NCBI GenBank assembly: GCA_029882675.1 | Contig: JAOUKJ010000064.1 | Span: 1 to 12,643 of the forward strand | DNA length: 12,643 nucleotides | Direction of reading: 5' to 3' | Origin: Cyclobacteriaceae bacterium | Lineage (GTDB): Bacteria; Bacteroidota; Bacteroidia; Cytophagales; Cyclobacteriaceae | In this document: in pieces, positions 1 through 8,024 of the stretch | How positions within the stretch are numbered: the first letter of the stretch is position 1 | Layout of the letters: each line of letters opens with the position of its first letter | Translations under genes and position numbers: made by a program | Notes under the pieces: model-generated | Told to the model about the DNA's origin: nothing | What the model saw: only the letters and a program-made list of their open reading frames with translations | Database searches by the model: none

Positions 1-7
1 AATATTT

Positions 8-23
8 CCCACCCCAGGGTGGG
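8..23. repeat. Short GC-rich inverted repeat
   Basis: CCCACCC (8-14) and GGGTGGG (17-23) are exact inverted copies separated by CA. It is at the window edge, so its context is not visible. Bases 1-189 hold no supported gene, only this repeat, the palindrome at 43-68 and the hairpin at 125-153. Confidence 0.45.
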
Positions 24-42
24 GACATCTTTACCTCTAATG

Positions 43-68
43 CCTAAAATACGCTTGCGGATTTTAGG
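43..68. repeat. Imperfect palindrome, 26 bases
   Basis: CCTAAAAT (43-50) and ATTTTAGG (61-68) are exact inverted copies. The 10 bases between hold a nested CGC-TT-GCG. The function is unknown; there is no T-run after it on either strand. Confidence 0.5.
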
Positions 69-124
69 GAATAAGTTTCATTTGGAAAATGGGATAGAAA
101 AGGTTCGTAGTTTTCATATAATTG

Positions 125-153
125 AAAGGCTGAAAATAAAATTTTCAGCCTTT
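125..153. terminator. Perfect hairpin with T-run, probable terminator
   Basis: A perfect 13-bp stem (125-137 with 141-153) closes on AAA. On the plus strand it runs into T6 (151-156), a good terminator for a plus-strand transcript entering from the left. On the minus strand it lies about 37 bases past the TonB receptor stop and is followed by TTTCAAT, a weaker tail. It may serve convergent transcripts in both directions. Confidence 0.65.
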
Positions 154-189
154 TTTAATCCCGATCAAAATTCGTAATGAATAAAAGCC

Positions 190-2199
190 TTAAAAACGAA
201 ATTGCAGCCTGACAAAAGCGGATCTGCCCCACAGATATAGCTCTGTGCCATGTGCTTGGCCGGATTGGTTGCCGATGGTTTCAATGTTGGTAACATTAAG
301 TAGGTTTTTTGCGCCCATCGTCAGGTGAAAAGAATTATTTCTAAACGTCTTTGTCACGCTCGCATCCATCACCTGATATGGTTGGCGGAGTGTTTCTATT
401 ATTTCGCCCGTGGATTTGTCAATAATAAAACCAGGTCGTACTCCATTGTATTTATAAAAAATTGAAGCAGAAGCTTTTTGTTTTGGGAAACAATAGCTGA
501 GACTTCCATTCAGGTTGGTAGTGGCCACAAATACAGGCACAGCATAATCTTCGGTAAAATGATTATACCGCGCTATCCGGGACAGGCCTCCACTCAGGGA
601 TAAAGTTTGAATGGGAATATACCTTAATTCAGCCTTTCCACCGTATGTCTTGTGTCGGTTTATATTTACATAAAACCGGGTAAAATCTACCATGTCACTC
701 AATGCAATCATATTATTGATTTCATTATAGAAGGAGGATAAATTCAAATTCAAAGTCTGATTGCTGTTTGTTTTGAGCTGATGTGAAAGAGCCAGGTTGA
801 AATTATTGGAATGTTCTACATTCAGTTCCTGATTGCCCAAAATATGATATGTGAAGGGTCCGGAACTCATGTGAAAATCGAGGTAAAGTTCTTTAAGCGA
901 GGGCGCCCTGTAGCCCTGTGCCCACGAGGCCCTGAATTGCGTATTATTACCCGGATCCCATTTCAGGTTGACAGCGGGCGCCAGAAAAGGGCTGAAAATA
1001 CTGTTGAAAGTAAACCGCAATCCAGGCTGGAAAATAAAAGTTTTTGCAGGCCGGTATCGGGTACTTGCGAAAAAAGCATAATCCTGCATGGATTGTTTTT
1101 TGTTAAGTATCCGGCCTCCTTCTGTACTTTCTGCATTGAGGTCATAGCCCAGCGTAAAGTTAAACTTTGAGCTGTCCCCTTTGGAATACTGGCCTTTGAA
1201 AAACCAGAAATCAAAGTGAGTAGTATCATGGTCGCTGGCCTTGTCAGAAAGCAGGGATTCTCCATTGTTGAGGTCAACATGGTAGTCATTATTATAACGC
1301 AGATAATCAGAATAGGAAAATGTCAGATCCAGGTATTTGTTATTGGCCAGTTGGCCTTTTAACGTCAGGTCATTTTTCCACCGATTGGTTTGGTAGTAAG
1401 TGTCAGTGGTGGTGTTCGCTGCATCAGGTTGGCCAGGATGTATGAGTTCTTCATTAAAGAAGTTCGTTGTATTTGATAGTTCCACCTTGTTGAAATAATG
1501 TATGTAGTACAGATTTCCCAGGTATTGATCTCTGCTTTCCCATTCTTTTAGCCGCATGGTGTCAACCAAAGCGTGGCCGTCAAAATAGTTTCGGGCAACA
1601 GCCAGCCTGAGAAGATCTTTTTTGCTTTTATTTCGCAGGCCAATTTTTCCATTCAGGTTGAACTGTCCTATGGTTTCATAATAACCTTCAATACGTGCCG
1701 TTAAGGATTCTTTTTGATATTTATAAGTTATCAGGTTGATGACTCCTGCAAGGGCGTTGGTGCCATAATAAACGGAAGAAGGCCCTTCAATAATTTCTAC
1801 TTGTTTTATTTCATCAAGCGGTAATTGAGTAAGGTCAATGATCCCGTTCAACCGGCCTATGACCGGGACTCCATCAATGAGTATCTTTACATTTTCACGG
1901 GCTACCCCCTGCACTTCAGGGCTGGCGCCAAATACTGACTTCTGTTCCAGCTGGAGATTAAGCTCATGATACAAGAGTTCGCGCAGGTTGGTGGCCCCCC
2001 TGGCCCGTATTTCATTTTGATCAATCACTTTTATCGGATAAACTGAGGCCTTTATCAGTTCCGGGGTGTACTGAGCAGTAATCACTATTTCTTCCAATTG
2101 CTGTAAATTAAGGGTGTCACTAAGCTTTTGAGCTTTCACTGAAAGGGTAGAAAGACACGATAAAATCAATATGAAGATATATGGAGTAAAGCTATTCAT
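190..2199 (-). CDS. TonB-dependent outer-membrane receptor, substrate unknown
   Basis: A 669-residue receptor that would import a scarce ligand across the outer membrane using TonB energy. It has a signal peptide with likely cleavage after VKA (residue 23), then LEEIVITAQ, the usual entry to the plug. The plug runs to about residue 157, with VKILIDGVPV and the VEIIEGPSSVYYGTNALAGVINLI signature region. A roughly 510-residue beta-barrel follows, with alternating hydrophobic strands and a C-terminal Phe (RSAFVRLQFRF). It lacks the N-terminal carboxypeptidase-like domain of SusC-type receptors, so glycan import is less likely than import of a metal chelate, heme or cobalamin-like ligand. It lies 86 bases after nirS beyond a strong terminator, so it needs its own promoter or readthrough. 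Heme or copper for the respiratory enzymes would make sense, but that is only a guess from position. No partner lipoprotein gene is visible. Confidence 0.93.
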   Translation of the reverse strand: MNSFTPYIFILILSCLSTLSVKAQKLSDTLNLQQLEEIVITAQYTPELIKASVYPIKVIDQNEIRARGATNLRELLYHELNLQLEQKSVFGASPEVQGVARENVKILIDGVPVIGRLNGIIDLTQLPLDEIKQVEIIEGPSSVYYGTNALAGVINLITYKYQKESLTARIEGYYETIGQFNLNGKIGLRNKSKKDLLRLAVARNYFDGHALVDTMRLKEWESRDQYLGNLYYIHYFNKVELSNTTNFFNEELIHPGQPDAANTTTDTYYQTNRWKNDLTLKGQLANNKYLDLTFSYSDYLRYNNDYHVDLNNGESLLSDKASDHDTTHFDFWFFKGQYSKGDSSKFNFTLGYDLNAESTEGGRILNKKQSMQDYAFFASTRYRPAKTFIFQPGLRFTFNSIFSPFLAPAVNLKWDPGNNTQFRASWAQGYRAPSLKELYLDFHMSSGPFTYHILGNQELNVEHSNNFNLALSHQLKTNSNQTLNLNLSSFYNEINNMIALSDMVDFTRFYVNINRHKTYGGKAELRYIPIQTLSLSGGLSRIARYNHFTEDYAVPVFVATTNLNGSLSYCFPKQKASASIFYKYNGVRPGFIIDKSTGEIIETLRQPYQVMDASVTKTFRNNSFHLTMGAKNLLNVTNIETIGNQSGQAHGTELYLWGRSAFVRLQFRF

Positions 2200-2214
2200 A
2201 AATAAGTGGCGGAT

Positions 2215-2245
2215 AAAAAAGAGGAGGCCTGATAGTGTGGCCTCC
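2215..2245 (-). terminator. Intrinsic terminator after nirS
   Basis: On the minus strand GGAGGCC (2245-2239), a 9-base loop (ACACTATCA) and GGCCTCC (2229-2223) form a perfect 7-bp GC-rich stem, followed by TC and six T residues (2220-2215). It lies 41 bases past the nirS stop codon and only about 16 bases before the start of the TonB receptor gene, so it also sits in the likely 5' leader of that gene. Confidence 0.85.
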
Positions 2246-2285
2246 CCTGGATGGTTAGTATTAAATTATTGCGATATCATTTATG

Positions 2286-3965
2286 TTAATAAATATCATG
2301 CATGGTATTGAATACATTAAACTTACCTGTAGGTGTAATGACCCAGTCGCCGGTGATCTCATTTTTAAGTTCCATGGTTTTATCATCATAAACCAGAATG
2401 GCATTTTCCGCAGGCTTGTCCATTTTTCCCCAGACGGAAACCCAGACTTCATCACCAGCTTTGTTGTACTCAAGGTGTACGGCACGGCCCTGATATTTCT
2501 GAGGCACTTCTATTGTCTTGATGGTTTCAAGGGTTTGATTATCGACTACAAAGATGGAACGTTGCAAGCTCACTTCATTGTTTAATGCCCGGTCAGCCCA
2601 CAGGTGGTTGGATTTAGGGTGTGTTTTCACGAACAGGTTACCGCCTCCGGCTCCTGGCAATTCGAGATTTTTCACAATATTCCATTGGTTATCTCCTTTT
2701 GCTGTCGCGATGAAGGTTATTTTATTTTCGCCCAGGTGTCCGGTGACATATAAGTTTCCGTGTTCTTTGTTGTTTACATTGGCACCTCTTCCGGGGTGGG
2801 GCTTGATGCCTGTTTCAATAATCGTTTCAAGCTTTTTGTTCGTCACATCAACCACTACCATTTTATTGCTGGCATTCGCAGCAACGAGAAAATATTGTCC
2901 CGTATTGTCCCATCCGCCATCGTGCAGATAGCGTGCTGTTTTAATTTTTGTAATCTCAGGATTGGCCACATTGGTATAATCTACCAGCCATACCATACCT
3001 GTTTCTTTAACGTTCACGACCCAAAGGGGATCTTTGTGTGAGGCTACTATCGCGGCGACACGGGCTTCTTCCAGGTATTCCCCGTTATCACAGGCCTCAC
3101 CGGATGTAGAAACAACAGTCAAAGGTTCCAGTGTCAGGGCATCCATAATCACAAAATGTGAAGGAGTATACCCGCCCATAATTACATATTTGTCGATAAA
3201 ATCACCTTTGGGCCCTTTATATTTACTTACATCTACAGAGCGGGCATCAAAAGAACCCTTACACTCAGCCACTACTGAAGGTTTGGCCATCCAGTTATCA
3301 ATCAGGGTCACTTTACCATCGCGACCAATGGAATAGAAATAGCGCCCTGATGCTGATGAGCGCAAAATGTGGACGGCAAATCCTGTTTCGGCTATACTGA
3401 TCATTTCCTTGGTATCCCCGTCAATGATGGCTACCTGTCCGGCATCCCTGAGGATTACCCCGAAGAAATTTTGCCAGTTGCGGTCGTGTTCAGGTTTTGT
3501 AGGCCGGTCTTCTACCGGCACAAGCACTTTCCAGCTGGCCTTCATGTTGTCGAGTGTATATTCAGGGATGGGTGGGGGGGGAACCTGTAAGAACCTGGCT
3601 AACAGATCCATTTCTTCATCATTTAAAATCCCCTGCTTGCCCCAGTCGGGCATACCGCCCGGCGTGCCATTCATCATGAAGGCTTTCAGGCCTGCTGTAG
3701 TAAGTAGTTTTGTGCGGGCATCGGGGAGGAGTGATGGCCCTGTCGCACCCTTTCGGGTAGTGCCATGGCAACCAGCACAGGTGTTGAAATATATTCCGGA
3801 TGCCCTTTCCATTTCAGCGTCAGTAAGTGTGATTTCATCCGAGACCGCTTTTTCAGTTGCTCCCGGAGGTTCCGGGGTGTTTTCTACGTTAGAGGATTTT
3901 TGCCCACATCGTGTGAAAAACAATGCAGCAATACATGCTGTTACTAAGATAAGATAATGTTTCAT
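2286..3965 (-). CDS. nirS: Cytochrome cd1 nitrite reductase NirS
   Basis: NirS reduces nitrite to nitric oxide in the periplasm using a heme c domain and a heme d1 beta-propeller. The 559-residue protein starts with a signal sequence (MKHYLILVTACIAALFFTRC). Cys20 could be lipidated, although Arg before it is atypical for a lipobox. The heme c site is Cys63-AG-Cys66-His67 with a likely Met105 ligand (GGMPDWG). The d1 propeller begins near residue 140: His199 is the expected d1 ligand (FAVHILRSSASGRYFY), and His348 (LHDGGWD) and His390 (KPHPGRGAN) have the same 42-residue spacing as the two catalytic histidines of the Pseudomonas enzyme. The protein ends NTMHDIY, the canonical NirS C-terminus. 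It follows the five-gene operon after 107 bases with its own candidate operator, and a strong terminator follows it. No heme d1 biosynthesis genes are in the window. Confidence 0.96.
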   Translation of the reverse strand: MKHYLILVTACIAALFFTRCGQKSSNVENTPEPPGATEKAVSDEITLTDAEMERASGIYFNTCAGCHGTTRKGATGPSLLPDARTKLLTTAGLKAFMMNGTPGGMPDWGKQGILNDEEMDLLARFLQVPPPPIPEYTLDNMKASWKVLVPVEDRPTKPEHDRNWQNFFGVILRDAGQVAIIDGDTKEMISIAETGFAVHILRSSASGRYFYSIGRDGKVTLIDNWMAKPSVVAECKGSFDARSVDVSKYKGPKGDFIDKYVIMGGYTPSHFVIMDALTLEPLTVVSTSGEACDNGEYLEEARVAAIVASHKDPLWVVNVKETGMVWLVDYTNVANPEITKIKTARYLHDGGWDNTGQYFLVAANASNKMVVVDVTNKKLETIIETGIKPHPGRGANVNNKEHGNLYVTGHLGENKITFIATAKGDNQWNIVKNLELPGAGGGNLFVKTHPKSNHLWADRALNNEVSLQRSIFVVDNQTLETIKTIEVPQKYQGRAVHLEYNKAGDEVWVSVWGKMDKPAENAILVYDDKTMELKNEITGDWVITPTGKFNVFNTMHDIY

Positions 3966-4024
3966 TATACAGTGAGGGTTAGTTATTCATATTTACGAAG
4001 GTCGTTAGGCTTGTGTAAATCATC

Positions 4025-4040
4025 AATGACGAGTATCATT
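4025..4040 (-). promoter_or_regulatory. Candidate Crp/Fnr-type operator before nirS
   Basis: The minus strand reads AATGATACTCGTCATT, a perfect 5-base inverted repeat (AATGA/TCATT) around a 6-base spacer, the geometry of Crp/Fnr-family sites. It lies in the 107-base gap before nirS, centred about 67 bases ahead of the ATG. It shares 12 of 16 bases with the site before the operon (10520-10535). Nearer the gene, TTTA and TAAATATG, 20 bases apart, weakly resemble a Bacteroidota -33/-7 promoter; that part is not convincing alone. Confidence 0.5.
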
Positions 4041-4072
4041 ATTTTACATATTATTCAATATACATTTTTGTA

Positions 4073-5983
4073 TTATTTAAAAACAGACTGTATAGCAACC
4101 AATTTATCATATTTAAATCCGATAACGGTAGCATCTTCAGTACTTATTTTCACATTTTCAATGATGTGATATATGGTGGGAAATTCGGTTTCAGTGAGTT
4201 TAATATTCACGGTTTCTTTTACAATCAGCTCTTTATACACGTATATAGCCACATCCTCTCTAAAACCACCTGGACGTGCCACTTCAGTATAAATCGTTTC
4301 CCCCGTTTGAGATTGGATGATCTCTATTTTTAGGGGAGATCGTCTGGATACTTGTGGAGTGAGGGGCCGCATGTGATCCAGCCTTGATGTCTCATTACTT
4401 TTTTCCGTTACGGGTGACGATGTATACTTAAAATTAAGAATCAGTATTTTCTGATTGGTATCATAAAAAGAAAGCTCGGTGTTGCTCAGGGAGGGAATAA
4501 CCAGGAAGAGTAAAACCCAGATTATTTCAGGCAAGGGGATGCGCATCCTTTTTCTTTCGATAACCTCGAGATTTTTTTGCCGGGGTTTTCGTTCTTGTGA
4601 AGTGCCCCTTCTTAACTCATCAACTTCCTGTTGAATATTGAAAGACCCTTTAATGAGTTTTACTTTTTCGAGTAGTACCTTTCTGCTCAGTGTGGGTCTT
4701 CGTTTTCTGTTTATCCTTTTTTCTGTCCATTGGCTACCTAACCGATGGAAACAATCATCACAGGAAGATAATATGATTCCATCGGCCTCTTCACGGAGTG
4801 TCTTTTCCATTCCCTGCGTATTAATATCACCAACACAGGGAACAATATACTCCTTCACTCCGGGGGTTTGCGGGAGAACAACATTTAAGGCCATTTTACA
4901 TTTATAAATAACAACAGGCCTTTCTTCCGAAGTGGGGCTGGCCAGGGTGAAGCCGGGTAGTACGATGGATTGCCCTTTGCATGAACCTACGCATATTCCG
5001 CAACTTTCACATTTGGACTCCCTAACAGCGGCTTTTTCTTCCCCATCTATTTTTATCATGTCAATGGCATCATACGGGCAATCAATCCAGCATTGTTTAC
5101 ATCCATCGCAGTCTTCCTGGTCTATTTGTGCAGGTTGTTTCTTTTTCTTTTTAAAAAGGAATGGTAATATGGTGAAAACAAAAGATGTCATTAAAATGAT
5201 GATCCAGTTGACGGGAACAGAAAACACCTTCATGAGGTAATATCCGGCAAAGTAATACCAGTCGAAAGTCGTATGATAGGGAATAATAGAATCATGGGCC
5301 GGGGGATCACTCACCACGGGAAAGACCAGTGTTGAGATGGTGAGGGAAATACCCACAGCCCACATTATATATGTTGGAGGAATAATTTTGGGTTTGGCCA
5401 GTCTCACTACGTGAATCCAGAGTAAGATCACCATAGCAATGGTGAGAAAAATATGACCAAATAGCGTAATGCGAAAAAAACCGCTCATAAAACTCAGGTC
5501 ATTGAGTAAAAAGGTACCGGCGATAGAAGGGTTAAAAGCGGGTAAAGCGATAAGTAGCTTGGTCGTCAGCAGCCCCATCAGTTTGGCTTTATGATCCCAT
5601 ACCAGGATAAACCCGGTCAGGCCCAGAATCAGTGTAAGGGCTACGGATCCGACACCCGACATCCAGGAAATGATACGCTTAAACTTGCCGAGAATAAGCA
5701 TATCGATGAAGTGCAAGCCGATAAAAACCAGTAAGGCATCTGAGGAATAGCGATGGAGGCCCCGCATGATACTCCCGATAAATTGTTGCGAAATGACCTG
5801 AGTGGAATCATACGCATGACGGGGATCTATATTATAAAAGACAAATAAATAAATGCCGGAAACAATATCTATGAAAAGAAGAAAAATTGTAATGGATCCC
5901 AGGTGATAGAAGGGATTGAATCTGGTGGAAAAAATACGACTTATAAATTGTGTAAAACGTTGATAATACCCTAACCCCTGCAT
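4073..5983 (-). CDS. Composite cytochrome b / 2x[4Fe-4S] ferredoxin / MvhD-like electron-transfer protein
   Basis: A 636-residue multidomain protein. Residues 1 to about 205 are a cytochrome b four-helix core with two bis-histidine heme b sites: His77/His91 (HRYSSDALLVFIGLH) and His177/His191, both spaced 14. Further helices to about 280 include DPPAHDSIIPYHTTFDWYYF, recalling the PEWY quinol-site loop of cytochrome b. A KKKKK run puts the following part in the cytoplasm: two ferredoxin clusters, Cys292/295/298/302 and Cys325/328/331/335. A domain like the MvhD/FrhD hydrogenase iron-sulfur subunit follows at about 355-450 (YKC, VPC, Cys408-DD-Cys411). After a basic stretch, a helix at about 478-497 leads to a beta-rich, probably periplasmic tail of about 135 residues that I do not recognise. 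It likely passes electrons from quinol, or between a cytoplasmic donor and the membrane, to the reductase encoded upstream. No hydrogenase or heterodisulfide reductase gene is nearby. Confidence 0.85.
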   Translation of the reverse strand: MQGLGYYQRFTQFISRIFSTRFNPFYHLGSITIFLLFIDIVSGIYLFVFYNIDPRHAYDSTQVISQQFIGSIMRGLHRYSSDALLVFIGLHFIDMLILGKFKRIISWMSGVGSVALTLILGLTGFILVWDHKAKLMGLLTTKLLIALPAFNPSIAGTFLLNDLSFMSGFFRITLFGHIFLTIAMVILLWIHVVRLAKPKIIPPTYIMWAVGISLTISTLVFPVVSDPPAHDSIIPYHTTFDWYYFAGYYLMKVFSVPVNWIIILMTSFVFTILPFLFKKKKKQPAQIDQEDCDGCKQCWIDCPYDAIDMIKIDGEEKAAVRESKCESCGICVGSCKGQSIVLPGFTLASPTSEERPVVIYKCKMALNVVLPQTPGVKEYIVPCVGDINTQGMEKTLREEADGIILSSCDDCFHRLGSQWTEKRINRKRRPTLSRKVLLEKVKLIKGSFNIQQEVDELRRGTSQERKPRQKNLEVIERKRMRIPLPEIIWVLLFLVIPSLSNTELSFYDTNQKILILNFKYTSSPVTEKSNETSRLDHMRPLTPQVSRRSPLKIEIIQSQTGETIYTEVARPGGFREDVAIYVYKELIVKETVNIKLTETEFPTIYHIIENVKISTEDATVIGFKYDKLVAIQSVFK

Positions 5984-6004
5984 AGCTCGATAAAAGTAGA
6001 AAAA

Positions 6005-8014
6005 TTATGTTATTAACTGCCTTATGGTAATGATTGATAAACTTCCGATCACTGATAGCCCGGCAAAAACCTGAATTAAAAAAGACCAGTCGATGACATA
6101 TGTGCCGCTGTTGACGTCATATTGGAAGCAATTGAGGTACAGTCCATCGTAAAAACTAAACGATGTCTTTTCATCAGTAGCTTCCATTATGGCCAGTTTC
6201 AGATCTTTTTTATCTGGAAAAATGCCAAAAATATAACGGGAAATCCTTTTTTTCGGAGTGAGGACCACGGCCAGATTAGGATGTGCATAATCACCGGATA
6301 TTTCGTCTTTTTGAATTTTAAAATTGATGGATTTCAGTAATGAATCAATATTTTCTTTGCGGGCGGAGATGATATTCCAGTCAGTACCGTTCAGCTGCCA
6401 CCTTTTTGAAAAATTGTCAAGATCTTTTGGAGTATCCGCGTCGTCAAATGAAAAACTGATTACTGTAAATTGGGTACCATACCCATCTATCTTTTCTGCA
6501 ACTTCTTTCAGGTTGGCGGTAATCAGCGAACAGGAGTGCGGACAGCTGGTATAAATGGGGCTCAGGATTACGGGTTTGTTTTTTATCAGATCATACAGCA
6601 TAAACTTATTGCCAGACCGGTCAAAGACTTCAATATTGGCAATGTCTTTACCAAGAAACTTTTTCTGATCCGGTGTGTCAAATGAAATGAAAAGGGACGC
6701 GCATAAAATAAAAGGCAGGGTAGTGCGTAATGCCAGTTTGTTGATCAGTGATATGACTACATAAACGAAAAACATAACACCTCCTAAAATGGACAACACG
6801 GCTCCTGCGCCAAGTATATTCAGGTAACTGACCATGGTGTTATCAAAAATCCAGTTAAAACCGAAGGTTTTTCGCGGAGCTCCGTAATAGCCCGCGAGAA
6901 AAAGCCCGATTATAAGTAAAAACATACCACTGGTATAGATCACAGGTTGCCATCTGGCCAGTTTCTCAAATTTCAATATTTCTTTATCTTTTAAAATGTA
7001 GAAAGAAATGCCCATCAGGGCGACAGTAAGGGAGGTGACCACGCCATGGTAGTGGGCTGTAATGCGCAGGTCGCTTGACATGCCTCCGTATGCGATCAGA
7101 ATGCCTGCATAATAAAGGATGAGGGACAGAATAAAGGTAAAACTGGCAAAGCCTTTCCAACGAAAATATTTGATCAGAAAAAATGAATGAATAAGGACGG
7201 GGATTCCCAACCCCAGGCCATATGAAAGGACAGTAACAAACCGGAAGGTAGGGGATAAGGGATTGATAAAAAGGCCTGACAGCAGGGTAAAGGCGAAAAA
7301 AAGCATCGATCCGTTGGCAATTTTAATCCAGTAATTATTTGTAATGCGATAGTTATTATTATTCCTTTTTACAAGATAATGCCAGCAAAGGAGCATAATA
7401 CAGGCATTAAGGAATTGTTGAATATGGCCGGGCACCCAAAATGCCTTTTCAAAGAAAAGTTTTACATCTGAGGTTCTTTCAGTACCCATTAAGGAGATCA
7501 GGGCAATGGCAATACATAAGAAAGAAAGAAGGAAAGAGAATGACATCAGTTGTTGTTGTACGTCTCCTTTTAAAAGGGCGTTGATGTAGGGGCTAAACCT
7601 GAGTAGCTCCAGTAAATAAGCCAGGGTAAAGAATATCAGTCCTGTCCAGAATACCGGGTGGTCAATGACAGGCACATAGTTGTTGAGGTATGGTTGTCCG
7701 ATTTCAAAAATTCCAACGGCCGCAAATAAACCAATGCTTAAGAATGTCAGTCCCTTTGAAATACGTCCGGTGAGGGTATTTTTCAGGGGGAGGTAAAGGT
7801 GCCATATGCATACATTAAACACCATAAGCCAGACCACCATGGCAAAGATAACATGGACACATAAGGCCCGGTAGAAAAGGGTAGGTGAGGTGATATAATG
7901 TTGCAGGAAGGGGGTTCTGGCGAGGGCAATTTCCAGTGAAAAAAACCCCATAAATCCAATGGCCAGAACAGCAAGTGCCAGCCATTGGATTAGGTTTTGG
8001 TTTGTGTCTTTCAT
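6005..8014 (-). CDS. Heme-copper-oxidase-like membrane domain fused to a SCO copper chaperone
   Basis: A 669-residue fusion. Residues 1 to about 450 form a polytopic domain with the heme-copper subunit I plan: His54 in helix II (RALCVHVIFAM), His197 in helix VI (WVPGHIQQFLNA), the pair His321/His323 in helix X (TAHYHGVV), then GYYGAPRKT matching GMFGVPRRH of the neighbouring subunit I. The helix VII His-His of CuB is replaced by Ser246-Gly247 (LLSGLFINP against SAHHLLVDP), so no normal CuB site is possible, while the low-spin-heme ligands remain. After a helix near 455-470, residues about 475-620 are a SCO1/SenC thioredoxin-fold domain with Cys491-x3-Cys495 (TSCPHSC), FDDADTP and a copper-type His in DYAHPNLAVVLTP. 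A tail (LNCFQYD) and a final helix follow. SCO proteins load CuA, fitting the subunit II two genes upstream. The frame is continuous, so the fusion is genuine. A heme-carrying partner of subunit I is inferred. Confidence 0.85.
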   Translation of the reverse strand: MKDTNQNLIQWLALAVLAIGFMGFFSLEIALARTPFLQHYITSPTLFYRALCVHVIFAMVVWLMVFNVCIWHLYLPLKNTLTGRISKGLTFLSIGLFAAVGIFEIGQPYLNNYVPVIDHPVFWTGLIFFTLAYLLELLRFSPYINALLKGDVQQQLMSFSFLLSFLCIAIALISLMGTERTSDVKLFFEKAFWVPGHIQQFLNACIMLLCWHYLVKRNNNNYRITNNYWIKIANGSMLFFAFTLLSGLFINPLSPTFRFVTVLSYGLGLGIPVLIHSFFLIKYFRWKGFASFTFILSLILYYAGILIAYGGMSSDLRITAHYHGVVTSLTVALMGISFYILKDKEILKFEKLARWQPVIYTSGMFLLIIGLFLAGYYGAPRKTFGFNWIFDNTMVSYLNILGAGAVLSILGGVMFFVYVVISLINKLALRTTLPFILCASLFISFDTPDQKKFLGKDIANIEVFDRSGNKFMLYDLIKNKPVILSPIYTSCPHSCSLITANLKEVAEKIDGYGTQFTVISFSFDDADTPKDLDNFSKRWQLNGTDWNIISARKENIDSLLKSINFKIQKDEISGDYAHPNLAVVLTPKKRISRYIFGIFPDKKDLKLAIMEATDEKTSFSFYDGLYLNCFQYDVNSGTYVIDWSFLIQVFAGLSVIGSLSIITIRQLIT

Positions 8015-8024
8015 CTGTGTTTAC

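Noticed and set aside
1..177. Partial plus-strand protein gene from the left edge
   Set aside because: The open frame is only 58 codons, its product resembles nothing I know, and it runs through the terminator hairpin. It is reported only as a finding.
811..1289. Open frames overlapping the TonB receptor on both strands
   Set aside because: They lie wholly inside a convincing receptor gene in other frames and their products have no recognisable features.
2266..2281. Third operator copy upstream of the TonB receptor
   Set aside because: The minus strand has AATGATATCGC, which matches only the left half; the right half-site TCATT is missing.
2278..2294. ATTTAT-GTTA-ATAAAT inverted repeat over the nirS stop codon
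   Set aside because: It is short and AT-rich, likely by chance in this composition; the real terminator is the GC-rich hairpin at 2223-2245.
2283..3957. Plus-strand open frames opposite nirS
   Set aside because: nirS is well supported across this interval; the opposite-strand products look like antisense shadows.
6005..8014. Frame-merge or assembly artefact joining two genes
   Set aside because: The frame is continuous through a plausible transmembrane linker, with no stop, no frameshift and no internal start region with a gap.
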